Below, one piece after another: positions 51,115-61,300 of a stretch of 64,000 nucleotides of DNA (position 1 is the stretch's first letter; every line of letters begins with the position of its first letter). The notes under the pieces were generated by a model, which did not search any database, was not told where the DNA came from, and worked only from the letters and a program-made list of their open reading frames with translations. The stretch is from Oscillospiraceae bacterium (GTDB lineage: Bacteria; Bacillota; Clostridia; Oscillospirales; Acutalibacteraceae): contig SVNZ01000001.1 of assembly GCA_015066595.1 (NCBI GenBank), positions 186,001 to 250,000 of the forward strand, read 5' to 3'. The position numbers were made by a program, and so were the translations under genes.

Positions 51115-52539
51115 TTATTCCTTTCCGTTCCAACAATATGTACATAAACAGTCTTCGGGCAAGCCAATAGCCTCAATAATACCTTCCAAAGACTGGAATT
51201 CAAGTGAAGCTAAATTAAGTTGATCAGAAAGTACTTTTCTGAGTTTTTTACCTCTTTGTGTACTTGCATCACTATATTCAGCTATATATTTTTCTCCCTC
51301 TTCTCCCTCGAGGTCATATATAACTTTACGAGCAATAAGCTCCATATCACTTTTTGCACGAGTGAAATTAAGGAATTTACAACTATACATAATAGGAGGA
51401 CAAGCAGAACGCATATGGACTTCTTTAGCTCCATTTTCATACAAGAAGTCAACAGTTCCTTTTAATTGAGTGCCTCGTACAATAGAATCATCAACAAACA
51501 AAAGCTTTTTGTAGTTGATTAATTCAGGTACAGGGATTTGCTTCATTTTTGCAATCATATTACGTATAGACTGATTTGAAGGTATAAAGCTACGAGCCCA
51601 AGTAGGTGTGTATTTGATAAAAGCACGAGCAAATGGCAAACCACACTCAGACGCATAACCTATAGCGTGAGGAGTACCAGAATCAGGAACGCCACAGATA
51701 TAATCAACATCTTTAAAAATACCGCTATTCTTGTCGTTTTTCGCCATAATTTTGCCGTTGATGTATCTCATAACTTCGACTGATACACCTTCATAAGCAG
51801 AGTTTGGATATCCGTAATAACTCCACAAGAATGCACAAATGCGCATCTTTTTGCCTGCAGGTGCCAACACCTTAAGCTCAGATGGTGATATTTCTACAAT
51901 CTCACCAGGTCCGAGTTCTTTTTCATCGACATAACCAAGCTTTTGATAAGCAAAAGATTCAAAAGATACGCTGTATCCGTCGTCGCTTTTACCGATAACT
52001 ATAGGCAATCTGCCTACCTTATCTCTGGCACAAATAATATTGCCGTTTTCTTTTAATATCAAAATAGATGCAGTGCCATCAATCAACTCTTGAGCGTATT
52101 TGATACCTTCAACAAAGCTGTCCTTCTGGTTAATCAACGCTGCTAAAAGCTCGGTCGAATTAACTGCACCACCGGTCATAGCATCAAAGTGTCCACAACC
52201 TTTTTCAAGGCAAAGATCAATAAGTTCTTGAGCATTGTTAATTATACCAACCATACAAACTGCATAAACACCTAGCTTTGAACGAATCAACATAGGTTGT
52301 GGTGTGCTGTTGCTGATACATCCAATAGCAGAAGTTCCCTTCATATCATCTATAACATGCTCAAACTTAGTACGAAATGGAGTGCTTTCAATATTATGAA
52401 TAACTCTCTGCAGACCGATTTCTTTGTCGTATGCCGCCATACCACCACGACGAGTACCGAGATGTGAATGATAGTCGACACCAAAGAACACTTCAGCTAC
52501 ACATTCGCTCTTAGATGTAATTCCGAAAAATCCACCCAT
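51115..52539 (-). CDS. purF: Amidophosphoribosyltransferase lacking the N-terminal catalytic Cys
   Basis: PurF makes phosphoribosylamine from PRPP and ammonia taken from glutamine. The PRTase domain is intact, with the PRPP loop VDDSIVRGTQLKG and the flap VPDSGTPHAIGYA. Cys residues in MRICAF, SACPPIMYSC and CLCTYC correspond to Fe-S ligands of B. subtilis PurF. The N-terminal Ntn glutaminase domain is present in length but starts MGGFFGI instead of MCGIxGI: the codon after ATG is GGT, so the nucleophile Cys1 is missing. The usual HRGQ block reads TRRGG. A similar MGGFFG class exists among Clostridia and Bacteroidetes, from memory. The protein has 474 residues. Confidence 0.92.
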   Translation of the reverse strand: MGGFFGITSKSECVAEVFFGVDYHSHLGTRRGGMAAYDKEIGLQRVIHNIESTPFRTKFEHVIDDMKGTSAIGCISNSTPQPMLIRSKLGVYAVCMVGIINNAQELIDLCLEKGCGHFDAMTGGAVNSTELLAALINQKDSFVEGIKYAQELIDGTASILILKENGNIICARDKVGRLPIVIGKSDDGYSVSFESFAYQKLGYVDEKELGPGEIVEISPSELKVLAPAGKKMRICAFLWSYYGYPNSAYEGVSVEVMRYINGKIMAKNDKNSGIFKDVDYICGVPDSGTPHAIGYASECGLPFARAFIKYTPTWARSFIPSNQSIRNMIAKMKQIPVPELINYKKLLFVDDSIVRGTQLKGTVDFLYENGAKEVHMRSACPPIMYSCKFLNFTRAKSDMELIARKVIYDLEGEEGEKYIAEYSDASTQRGKKLRKVLSDQLNLASLEFQSLEGIIEAIGLPEDCLCTYCWNGKE

Positions 52540-52579
52540 TGTATTTCTCCTTTACTATAGTGGGTTTTGCAAATTAAAA

Positions 52580-53266
52580 TCAAGCAAAGAAAAGCTTTGA
52601 GAGAGTCATTGGATCAATGTACTCACCATTTTTATACACACGCATATTACCAGAAGCGATTTCATCAATAAGCATTACCTTGCCTTCAGGATCATAGCCA
52701 AATTCAAACTTTATATCATAAAGTATAAGATCTTTTTCTTTAAGATCATCAGCAACTATACGAGTAATCTTCTGAGTCATAGCTTTAATATCTTCGTACT
52801 GCTCGTCAGTCATAACATTAAGAGCAACTAAAGCATCTTTTGTTACAAGTGGATCGCCCTTAGCATCATCCTTAAATGTCATCTCAACATAATCAGGAAG
52901 ATCTGCACCATTTTCAATATAATCTCCATAACGACGAATAAAGCTACCAACAGCCTTATGTCTGCAGATAACCTCTAAACCTTTACCGAATACTTTTGCA
53001 GGAAGAACTTCCATAGTAGTATCGTCAAGATTAGCATTAACATAGTGTGTTCTGATACCGGCAGCGTTTAACTTCTCGAAGAAGTAGATTGACATACGAA
53101 GGTTTACGTCACCAACACCATCAATAGTTAAACCAACAGAGTTTTCGCCCGGATCAAATACACCATCTTTTCCTGTGCAATCGTCTTTGAATTTTAAAAG
53201 ACAGTTGCCGTTCTCAAGTGAAAATACATCCTTTGTTTTTCCAGTATAAATAAGCTTCTTTTCCAT
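52580..53266 (-). CDS. purC: SAICAR synthase
   Basis: PurC joins CAIR and aspartate with ATP to SAICAR. The 228-residue protein is of the short bacterial type, with [11 protein letters not shown] at the N-terminus, [17 protein letters not shown] in the substrate-binding region and [26 protein letters not shown] near the end. It lies 40 bases upstream of purF and 29 bases downstream of purE, matching the common purE-purC-purF order. Confidence 0.97.
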   Translation of the reverse strand: MEKKLIYTGKTKDVFSLENGNCLLKFKDDCTGKDGVFDPGENSVGLTIDGVGDVNLRMSIYFFEKLNAAGIRTHYVNANLDDTTMEVLPAKVFGKGLEVICRHKAVGSFIRRYGDYIENGADLPDYVEMTFKDDAKGDPLVTKDALVALNVMTDEQYEDIKAMTQKITRIVADDLKEKDLILYDIKFEFGYDPEGKVMLIDEIASGNMRVYKNGEYIDPMTLSKLFFA

Positions 53267-53295
53267 AATGATATCTCCTTTTATGTAAATATTTC

Positions 53296-53784
53296 TTAAA
53301 TGTTATTCTGTATATTCTTATCTTTTTCCAAGACAATTTTAGCATCGTTTTCACGTTTTGCATCAAGTTTACTCATAAGTTCCTTATCTTCAACAGCAAT
53401 AATCTGTGCTGCTAAAAGCGCTGCATTAGCGCCACCATTAATAGCAACAGTAGCTACAGGAATACCCGTTGGCATCATAACTGTAGAAAGCAAAGCGTCC
53501 ATACCATCAAGCACAGAGGATTTGCATGGGATACCGATAACAGGCAACGTTGTGTTTGCAGCAATAGCACCAGCTAGATGTGCAGCCATACCCGCTGCAC
53601 AAATAAGTACTCCAAAACCGTTTTCTCTTGCAGAAACAGCAAAGTCACGAGCTTCAACAGGGGTTCTGTGAGCTGAGTAAATATGTACTTCATAAGGTAC
53701 CTCTAACTCTTTAAGTATAGCGGTAGCCTTAGTAATGATAGGCATATCACTATCGCTACCCATGATAATTCCAACTTTTTTCAT
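53296..53784 (-). CDS. purE: N5-carboxyaminoimidazole ribonucleotide mutase
   Basis: PurE converts N5-CAIR to CAIR. The 162-residue protein has the family blocks [48 protein letters not shown] and [29 protein letters not shown] 53784 follows AGGAGG and a leader containing a ZTP riboswitch. No purK is present in the operon, so N5-CAIR must come from a purK elsewhere, or the protein may be of the class II AIR-using type. The sequence does not settle this by eye. Confidence 0.95.
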   Translation of the reverse strand: MKKVGIIMGSDSDMPIITKATAILKELEVPYEVHIYSAHRTPVEARDFAVSARENGFGVLICAAGMAAHLAGAIAANTTLPVIGIPCKSSVLDGMDALLSTVMMPTGIPVATVAINGGANAALLAAQIIAVEDKELMSKLDAKRENDAKIVLEKDKNIQNNI

Positions 53785-53810
53785 ACTATACCTCCTATAA
53801 AAATGTATAA

Positions 53811-53838
53811 GGGCACACAACTCAAGCGTTGTGTGCCC
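53811..53838 (-). terminator. Riboswitch-controlled terminator upstream of purE
   Basis: On the - strand GGGCACACAA (53838-53829) pairs with TTGTGTGCCC (53820-53811) around an 8-base loop and is followed by TTATACATTTTTA. Its 5' arm begins with the GGGCA that ends the ZTP aptamer, so ligand binding and termination exclude each other. Confidence 0.88.
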
Positions 53839-53910
53839 AGACGGTCGGCTAAAATGCTATATTTACATGCTCCACTGTGGTACTCCACTATAATCCGTCA
53901 GTCGCATGAA
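53834..53910 (-). promoter_or_regulatory. ZTP (pfl motif) riboswitch controlling the pur operon
   Basis: On the - strand the aptamer has P1 CATGC (53908-53904) / GCATG (53870-53866), an inner hairpin GTGG/CCAC with loop AGTA, and a pseudoknot GACGG (53899-53895) / CCGTC (53844-53840). It ends in the conserved CTGGGCA. This matches the pfl/ZTP riboswitch layout, including GCGACTG near the 5' end and CCGxCTGGGCA at the 3' end. ZTP accumulates when folate limits AICAR transformylase, so the switch would turn the pur operon on under folate stress. Confidence 0.9.
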
Positions 53911-53932
53911 AAAGCAATAGTAACATACAATA

Positions 53933-53961
53933 AATGTAACATTTTAGTAGCCTTTTGTCAA
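53933..53961 (-). promoter_or_regulatory. Sigma-A promoter of the pur operon
   Basis: On the - strand TTGACA (53961-53956), 17 bases, then TACATT (53938-53933). Transcription should begin near 53926, about 16 bases before the riboswitch. It lies only 23 bases after the pyrI stop codon, and no clear terminator separates the pyr and pur units. Confidence 0.75.
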
Positions 53962-53983
53962 GGCACGACACACACTATATATA

Positions 53984-54403
53984 TCAAATATCAGCTTTAG
54001 TTTCACAGTACAAACAACGATATACTTTGTCGTTTTTATCTGTGAGTTCGAACACATGATCAAGTTCTTGTTCCACTGAAGTGATACAACGTGGGTTCTT
54101 GCACTTGATAACATTAGTAAGTTTAAGCGGCATATCTATTGAAAGTTTTTCTTCAAGAATACCGTCTTTGATTACGTTAATTGTAGCTTTAGGGTCAACA
54201 AATCCTACAACATCAAAATTGATAGGAATCTCAGAATCGATTTTGATGATATCCTTCTTCCCCATCTTTTCGCTATTAACATTCTTAATAATAGCAACTG
54301 GACAGTCAAGCTTGTCCAAATCAAGAAGATTATAAAGTCTAAACGCAAGACCTGCTTTGATATGATCAATAACAATACCGTTTTGAATAGCATCTACGTT
54401 CAT
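53984..54403 (-). CDS. pyrI: Aspartate carbamoyltransferase, regulatory subunit
   Basis: PyrI binds nucleotide effectors and forms the allosteric ATCase holoenzyme with PyrB. The 139-residue protein has the N-terminal allosteric domain ([15 protein letters not shown], and ALNVNS-like [16 protein letters not shown]) and the C-terminal zinc domain with Cys in KCKNPRCI and RCLYC. Its presence means the ATCase here is the regulated class with a separate regulatory chain, unlike B. subtilis. The gene overlaps pyrB by 4 bases and is last in the pyr operon. Confidence 0.96.
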   Translation of the reverse strand: MNVDAIQNGIVIDHIKAGLAFRLYNLLDLDKLDCPVAIIKNVNSEKMGKKDIIKIDSEIPINFDVVGFVDPKATINVIKDGILEEKLSIDMPLKLTNVIKCKNPRCITSVEQELDHVFELTDKNDKVYRCLYCETKADI

Positions 54404-55320
54404 AATTTAGCCTCCTCAAGAAGTTTAAGTATGAGAGCCATACGCATATATTTGCCATTGAGCACCTGTTTAAAGTAACAGGCACGAGGATCGTCATCAA
54501 CAGCTGTACTGATTTCATTGACACGTGGCAATGGGTGCATAATGCACAGATCTTTCTTAGCGTTAGTGAGCTTAGCAGGATCTAAAATATAGCTGTCTTT
54601 AAGTCTAAGATAATCTTCCTCGTTGAAGAAACGTTCTCTTTGAACTCGTGTCATATATAGTACATCAAGCTCTGGCATAACTTCCTCGAGCTTTGTTGTC
54701 TGAATATATGGAATATTATTTGGAAGAAGAACGTTCTTTTTAATGTAACTTGGAACTTTTAGTTCTTCAGGAGAAATAAGGACCACTTTGATACCGGAAT
54801 ATCTAGACAAAGCATTGATAAGAGAATGGACTGTTCTACCGAACTTCAAGTCACCACAAAAACCGACTGTAAGATTATCAAATCCACCTTTCTCACGATA
54901 AATAGTAAGAAGATCAGCCAGAGTTTGCGTAGGATGATTATGTCCGCCATCACCAGCGTTGATAACAGGAATAGTTGCATTCTTTGATGCAACAAACGGA
55001 GCACCTTCTTTAGGATGACGCATTGCTATGATATCTGCATAACAGCTGATAGTTTTTGCAGTATCAGCTACACTCTCGCCCTTTGCCGCAGATGAGCTGT
55101 TAGCTTCTGAAAAGCCAATAACATTACCGCCAAGCTCATACATAGCAGCTTCAAAGCTAAGTCTTGTTCTGGTAGACGGTTCAAAGAACAAAGTTGCGAG
55201 TTTCTTACCCTTACAGCTATCAGAATATTTTTGAGGATTATCAATAATATCGCAAGCTGTCTGAATCATTTCATCAATTTCTTGAGGTGTAAGGTCTACA
55301 ATATCGATAAGACTTCTCAT
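54400..55320 (-). CDS. pyrB: Aspartate carbamoyltransferase, catalytic subunit
   Basis: PyrB condenses carbamoyl phosphate and aspartate. Motifs are [16 protein letters not shown] (carbamoyl phosphate binding), the HPKEG loop, [16 protein letters not shown], and [10 protein letters not shown] near the end. The length of 306 residues is typical. ATG 55320 follows GGTGA at the end of pyrE. A longer frame to 55350 lies inside pyrE. It pairs with pyrI, which overlaps its stop. Confidence 0.96.
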   Translation of the reverse strand: MRSLIDIVDLTPQEIDEMIQTACDIIDNPQKYSDSCKGKKLATLFFEPSTRTRLSFEAAMYELGGNVIGFSEANSSSAAKGESVADTAKTISCYADIIAMRHPKEGAPFVASKNATIPVINAGDGGHNHPTQTLADLLTIYREKGGFDNLTVGFCGDLKFGRTVHSLINALSRYSGIKVVLISPEELKVPSYIKKNVLLPNNIPYIQTTKLEEVMPELDVLYMTRVQRERFFNEEDYLRLKDSYILDPAKLTNAKKDLCIMHPLPRVNEISTAVDDDPRACYFKQVLNGKYMRMALILKLLEEAKL

Positions 55321-55321
55321 G

Positions 55322-55960
55322 TTATTCACCTGCGTTGATCCAGCTTTCATCTGACGGGTTATTTCTAAAAGATATGAGTTTTACGATATCATCACTTTTG
55401 ATATATCCTTCTTCTGCAGCTACTTCAGCTATAACATCAAAGTTTGTGAGTGAAACGTTCTTTACGTCAGCAGCAGCTAAACGTTCAAGACCTTTCTTCA
55501 TACCATATGTGAAGATAGATACAATACCTAATACTTCTGCACCAGCTTCTCTAAGTACATTAACAACCTCAAGAACGCTACCACCAGTTGAGATTAGATC
55601 TTCAACAACTACTACCTTCTGACCTTTTTCGAGCCTGCCTTCTATCTGGTTCTGTCTACCGTGGTCTTTTGCACCTGATCTGACATAACCCATAGGCATA
55701 TTCATAAGATGTGCAGTAATTGCAGCGTGAGCAATACCAGCTGTAGAAGTGCCCATAAGAACCTCAGCATCAGGATAATGTTCTTTAATAAGAGTAGCCA
55801 AGCCATTTTCAACATCGTTTCTGACTTCAGGTGCAGAAAGTGTAAGACGGTTATCACAATAAACAGGACTCTTGATGCCTGAAGCCCAAGTGAATGGCTC
55901 TTGTGGTCTAAAGAAAACAGCTTTAATCTTAAGTAAATCCTTAGCAATCAACTTTTCCAT
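55322..55960 (-). CDS. pyrE: Orotate phosphoribosyltransferase
   Basis: PyrE attaches ribose 5-phosphate from PRPP to orotate. The 212-residue protein has the PRPP-binding motif [18 protein letters not shown], the orotate-binding region [17 protein letters not shown], and the flexible loop [15 protein letters not shown] with its catalytic Lys. It has an AGGAG site and lies 19 bases downstream of pyrF. The end of the gene contains the pyrB ribosome binding site. Confidence 0.96.
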   Translation of the reverse strand: MEKLIAKDLLKIKAVFFRPQEPFTWASGIKSPVYCDNRLTLSAPEVRNDVENGLATLIKEHYPDAEVLMGTSTAGIAHAAITAHLMNMPMGYVRSGAKDHGRQNQIEGRLEKGQKVVVVEDLISTGGSVLEVVNVLREAGAEVLGIVSIFTYGMKKGLERLAAADVKNVSLTNFDVIAEVAAEEGYIKSDDIVKLISFRNNPSDESWINAGE

Positions 55961-55979
55961 TATTTATATCTCCTTTATC

Positions 55980-56678
55980 TTAATCTACAAATTCAGCAAC
56001 GCAACGGTTGTACGCAGCAACAGGGTCATCAGCAGCAGTGATAGGACGACCAACAACTATATAGTCAGAACCGATCTCTTTTGCTTGAGCTGGTGTCATA
56101 ACACGTTTTTGATCACCAACATCACCATCAGCAAATCTTACGCCAGGAGTAACAGTGATGAATTCTGTTCCACAAGTATCGTGAACTTTCATCGCTTCAA
56201 GTGGCGAACATACAACACCATCGAGCCCTGCTTTCTTAGCATTTGCTGCATAATGCATAACAACCTTATCAATAGGCTCGTTGATGAGCAGATCATTTTC
56301 CATACTCTCTTGATCTGTAGAAGTGAGCTGTGTAACAGCAATCAGAATAGGACGAGTACCATCTTCTCTTGTTAAGCCTTCAAGTGCCGCTTCCATCATA
56401 CGACATGTACCACCTGCGTGCAGGTTGGTCATATCTACATCTAAACCGGATAATACAGCCATTGATTTTTTAACAGTGTTCGGAATGTCATGTAATTTGA
56501 GGTCTAAGAAAATCTTATGGCCACGCTTTTTGATTTCCTTTACAATCTGTGGACCTTCTGCATAAAAAAGCTCCATGCCGATTTTCACAAAAGGTTTTCT
56601 GTCTGTAAACTTATCCAAAAAACTGAACACTGCATCAGCACTGGAAAAGTCACAAGCAACAATTACGTCTCTACCCAT
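55980..56678 (-). CDS. pyrF: Orotidine 5'-phosphate decarboxylase
   Basis: PyrF makes UMP from OMP. The 232-residue protein is of the short bacterial type, with the catalytic FLDLKLHDIPNTV (Asp-x-Lys-x2-Asp), an N-terminal VIVACDFSSADAVFSFLD and the phosphate-binding end DYIVVGRPITAADDPVAAY. It overlaps the pyrD stop codon by one base, so translation is coupled. Confidence 0.97.
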   Translation of the reverse strand: MGRDVIVACDFSSADAVFSFLDKFTDRKPFVKIGMELFYAEGPQIVKEIKKRGHKIFLDLKLHDIPNTVKKSMAVLSGLDVDMTNLHAGGTCRMMEAALEGLTREDGTRPILIAVTQLTSTDQESMENDLLINEPIDKVVMHYAANAKKAGLDGVVCSPLEAMKVHDTCGTEFITVTPGVRFADGDVGDQKRVMTPAQAKEIGSDYIVVGRPITAADDPVAAYNRCVAEFVD

Positions 56679-57589
56679 TACTTTGCTCCTCCTATAATTT
56701 CATTTAAATTATTTATGTTATATTTATCCATTACCTGTGGTAATTTCTCAATAATATCTTTGCACACGTAAGGGTCCACAAGGTTAGCAGCACCAATCTG
56801 AACAGCAGTAGCACCAGCAAGCATCATCTCGATAACATCTTCGGCAGTCGATACACCACCCATACCAATAACAGGGATATCAACAGCGCTGGAGACCTGA
56901 TAAACCATTCTGAGTGCTACTGGGAAAATAGCAGGACCTGAGAATCCACCCATTTTATTAGCAATAACAGGTTTCTTTGTACGCAAATCTATACGCATAC
57001 CAAGCATTGTATTGATAAGACTGATTCCATCAGCACCAGCGTCTTCAACCGCTTTTGCAATTGCTACAATATCAGTAACATTCGGTGACAGCTTAACAAT
57101 AACAGGCTTTTCGACAGCCTCTTTGACTGCTTTTGTGATTATCGCCGCATTTTCAGGCGATGTGCCAAAAGCAATCCCGCCACCGTGAACATTAGGACAA
57201 CTGATGTTTACTTCTATCCAACCCACCTGGTCACATTCATCAAGTTTTTTTGCAGTATATACATACTCATCAACAGAAAAACCACCAACATTGGCCATAA
57301 CCTTTTTATCAAAGCATTTTGACAACTTTGGCAATTCTTCAGTGATAACTTTCTCTACACCAGGGTTTTGAAGACCAACAGCATTTATCATGCCACTGTA
57401 ACACTCTGCTATACGAGGTGTCGGGTTACCAAAACGCGGTTCTTTTGTAGTACCTTTAAAAGAAAATGTGCCAAGTATATTGATATCATATAAGTCAGCA
57501 TACTCGTAGCCATATCCAAAAGTACCGCTCGCAGGAATAACAGGGTTATCAAGTTCATTACCACAAAGAGATACATTTAGTCTTACCAT
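56678..57589 (-). CDS. pyrD: Dihydroorotate dehydrogenase, catalytic subunit (class 1B, PyrDB)
   Basis: PyrDB oxidises dihydroorotate with FMN. With PyrK it passes electrons to NAD. The 303-residue protein carries the catalytic Cys in VNISCPNVHGGG, as in class 1 enzymes, and the FMN-binding blocks IPVIGMGGVSTAEDVIEMMLAGATAVQIGAA. The adjacent pyrK, which overlaps by 7 bases, shows it is the NAD-linked heterotetrameric 1B type rather than fumarate- or quinone-dependent. VIPASGTFGYGYEYADLYDI is the typical N-terminal block. Confidence 0.96.
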   Translation of the reverse strand: MVRLNVSLCGNELDNPVIPASGTFGYGYEYADLYDINILGTFSFKGTTKEPRFGNPTPRIAECYSGMINAVGLQNPGVEKVITEELPKLSKCFDKKVMANVGGFSVDEYVYTAKKLDECDQVGWIEVNISCPNVHGGGIAFGTSPENAAIITKAVKEAVEKPVIVKLSPNVTDIVAIAKAVEDAGADGISLINTMLGMRIDLRTKKPVIANKMGGFSGPAIFPVALRMVYQVSSAVDIPVIGMGGVSTAEDVIEMMLAGATAVQIGAANLVDPYVCKDIIEKLPQVMDKYNINNLNEIIGGAK

Positions 57590-58311
57590 AATATCTCCTC
57601 CTTTAAAAGCACAGGACCATCTTTACAGATACGCTTATATCCTGTGATTGTTTTACACGAACAACCCATGCAAGCACCAAACCCGCATCCCATACGTTCT
57701 TCAAAACTGAATTGACCAGATTTATTTGTAGCTTTATATACAGCTTTGAGCATCGGTTCAGGACCACAAGTAAAGAAATGATCGTAATCATTAGGCAGAG
57801 CATCCGTAACGAAGCCCTTTACACCATAGCTACCGTCTACAGTAGTTACTATGACATCAGCACCAAGAGCTTTGAAATCTTCATCACAAAAAACTTCGTC
57901 TTTTGTATTAAACCCAAGTACAACTATAACTTTCTTATTCTGTGAAATAAGCTCTTTAGCTAGCATATAAAGCGGCGGTACACCTACACCGCCTCCAAGC
58001 AAAACAGCGTGGTTTTCACAAAGCGATGTATCATAGCCATTACCAAGACCAGTTAAAACATCAAGTTGTTCGCCAATTTTCATTTTTGACATCTGTTGTG
58101 TACCTTTGCCGACAACTTTATAAATGATAGTTACACTATTTTCATCACAGTCATAAACAGAAATAGGTCTTCGAAGATATAGTCCGTCTAGCTTTATGTT
58201 GATAAACTGACCGGAAGCAGTGATATCAGATACATCTCCAACCAGTTGCATTTTATACACATTCTGAGTCAACGCAGCATTTTCTGCGATTTTAAACATA
58301 CCTTGCTTCAT
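57583..58311 (-). CDS. pyrK: Dihydroorotate dehydrogenase, electron transfer subunit
   Basis: PyrK carries FAD and a 2Fe-2S cluster and links PyrDB to NAD. The N-terminal FAD domain has the motif LRRPISVYD, the NAD-binding region LLGGGVGVPPLYMLAKEL, and the C-terminal cluster has four Cys in CGFGACMGCSC and RICKDGPV. The length of 242 residues is normal. It overlaps pyrD by 7 bases and lies 9 bases downstream of carB. Confidence 0.96.
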   Translation of the reverse strand: MKQGMFKIAENAALTQNVYKMQLVGDVSDITASGQFINIKLDGLYLRRPISVYDCDENSVTIIYKVVGKGTQQMSKMKIGEQLDVLTGLGNGYDTSLCENHAVLLGGGVGVPPLYMLAKELISQNKKVIVVLGFNTKDEVFCDEDFKALGADVIVTTVDGSYGVKGFVTDALPNDYDHFFTCGPEPMLKAVYKATNKSGQFSFEERMGCGFGACMGCSCKTITGYKRICKDGPVLLKEEILW

Positions 58312-58320
58312 TATTTCACC

Positions 58321-61300
58321 TTATTTAGCATCAATAGTTGAAACTTTGATTGTAATCTCCTCAAGTACATCAAGAAGTATCTTAACTGTGTCAAGCGATG
58401 TATAAAGAGCTACACCGTTTTCAACTGCACATCTACGGATAACAGCACCATCATTGCTATGATTTCCGGACATCACCGCACGAGTGTTAATAACACAACT
58501 TACATATCCTGCACGGATTGAATCAAGAATCTCATCACAGCCTTCGCTTATTTTTCCTCTGATTTTTGTACGTATGCCATTGTCCTTTAAGAAGGTGGCT
58601 GTACCAAGAGTAGCTTCGATATTAAAGCCCATATCATAGAAACGACGGATAAGCGGTAGAGCCTCTTCTTTATCTTCATCAGCAAGTGTAACTAGAACAG
58701 TACCGTAGTTCTGAATATTGATACCACCTGCAATAAGAGCCTTACACATAGCACGATGAAGTTTATCATCATAGCCTATAGCCTCACCGGTTGACTTCAT
58801 CTCAGGTGAGAGATAAGCATCAAGACCTTTGATTTTATTGAATGAGAATACCGGAACTTTTACATAGAAACGGTTTTTCTCTTCAGGATAAAGTTCAAAG
58901 ATACCTAGTTCTTTCAAACTCATACCAAGAATAACCTCAGTAGCAATATCAGCAAGTGAATAACCAGTAGCTTTTGAAAGGAACGGTACCGTACGAGAAG
59001 AACGAGGGTTTACTTCAATGATATAAACATCGTCGTTGTTATCCACGATAAACTGGATATTATAAAGACCCTTTATGCCGATACCTAAACCAAGCATCTT
59101 AGTATATCTAAGTATAGTTCCCTTAACTTTATCTGAAATACTGTAAGCAGGATATACGCTGATAGAGTCACCGCTGTGAATACCTGTACGTTCTACAAGC
59201 TCCATAATACCAGGCACGAATACATCTCTTCCATCGCATATAGCGTCAACCTCTACCTCTTTACCCTGCAGATATTTATCAACAAGTACAGGTTTATCCT
59301 CATCAATTTCAACAGCTGTTTTAAGATAGTGTCTGAGCTGTTCTTCATTTGCAACAATTTGCATAGCACGTCCACCCAGGACGAAACTTGGACGCACAAG
59401 TACAGGATAGCCGATTTCTTCAGCAGCTTTTACGCCATCTTCGATTTTAGTGACTGCAACACCTTGTGGCTGTGGAATGTTAAGTTCTTTAAGAATCTTT
59501 TCGAAAGAACCTCTGTCCTCTGCTCTATCGATTGCTTCACAGTCAGTACCAATAATCTTAACGCCTCTTCTCATCAGAGGATCAGCAAGATTGATAGCAG
59601 TCTGTCCACCAAGAGAAACGATAACCCCTTCAGGCTTTTCAAACTCAATGATGTTCATAACATCTTCAGGTGTAAGTGGCTCAAAATAAAGTTTATCAGC
59701 AGTTGTATAGTCAGTGGAAACCGTTTCAGGGTTATTGTTGATTATGATAGCCTCATAGCCGGAACGCTTGATAGTACTAACAGCGTGTACTGTTGAGTAG
59801 TCAAACTCTACACCCTGACCAATACGAATAGGACCCGCACCGAGAACTACAATCTTTTTCTTATCTGTTAAGATAGATGCATTTTCACCGGTATATGATG
59901 AATAAAAATACGGGATATACGCATTTGTGTGACATGTATCAACCATTCTGAATACCGGGAACATATTGTTCTCTTTTCTAATGTTATACACATCGATTTC
60001 ATCTACACCCCAAAGTGTAGCAACGAACTTATCACAGAAGCCCATCATTTTAGCTTCTTTAAGTACAGTTAAATCGTTCTTATTATCTTTAAGCTTAGTC
60101 TCCATGTCTACAATACGCTTGAATGATTCAAGAAAATATGGAGTAATTTTTGTTACATCATATATTTTATCGATTGCTTCGCCTCTACGAAGAAGCTCAG
60201 TTACAGCGAAGATATTATCATCTTTGAATTCTTTGATATAACTGTAAAGTTCATCATTAGACTTGTTAGAGAATTTTGCCATATAGTAGTGGCAAACGCC
60301 AGTTTCAAGTGAACGAACAGATTTGAGCAGACACTCTTCAAGGTTAGAACCGATGCCCATAACCTCACCGGTAGCTTTCATCTGTGTATCAAGCGTATTA
60401 TGTGCAGTAGTAAATTTATCAAACGGAAAACGTGGGAGCTTAGCAACAACATAGTCGAGTCTAGGCTCAAAAGACGCATTTGTGTTAGCGATCTCTATAT
60501 CCCTAAGCGCCATACCCATAGCGATTTTTGCAGTAACCCTTGCGATAGGATAACCTGATGCTTTAGAAGCAAGAGCAGAAGAACGAGACACACGAGGGTT
60601 TACTTCGATTAAGAAATACTCACTGCTATGCGGGTTCAAAGCAAACTGTACATTACAGCCGCCCTCGATTTTAAGCTCCCTGATAATCTTTATAGCACTA
60701 TCATTGAGCATCTTTAAGTCGTGGTCGTTAAGAGTAAGAATAGGAGCAACCACCATAGAGTCACCTGTATGAACACCTACAGGATCAATGTTTTCCATAC
60801 CGCAAATTGTGATAGCAGTATCTTCACTATCACGCATAACTTCGAACTCAATTTCTTTATAGCCTTTTACGCTCTTTTCAATAAGAACCTGATGCACAGG
60901 TGAAAGTTTGAATGCATTAAGTCCTATATCAACAAGCTCCTGTTCGTTATATGCAAATCCACCACCTGTACCGCCGAGTGTGAACGCTGGACGGAGAACG
61001 ACAGGATAGCCAATTCTCTTTGCTGCAGCTTTTGCTTCTTCGATGCTATAAGTTATTTCTGATGGAATAACAGGTTCGCCGATAGATTCGCAAAGTTGTT
61101 TGAACATATCGCGATCTTCAGCACGTTCGATACTCTCTGAGCTTGTACCTAAGAGCTCGACACCACATTCTTTAAGAACGCCTTTTTTCTCGAGCTGCAT
61201 AGCAAGATTGAGACCTGTCTGTCCACCAATACCTGGAACAATAGCATCAGGTCTTTCGTAACGAAGGATTTTTGCAACATACTCTAAAGTAAGTGGCTCC

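Noticed and set aside
53834..53910. Purine (guanine/adenine) riboswitch before purE
   Set aside because: The typical conserved three-way junction sequences are absent, while the ZTP layout with pseudoknot and CTGGGCA end fits throughout.
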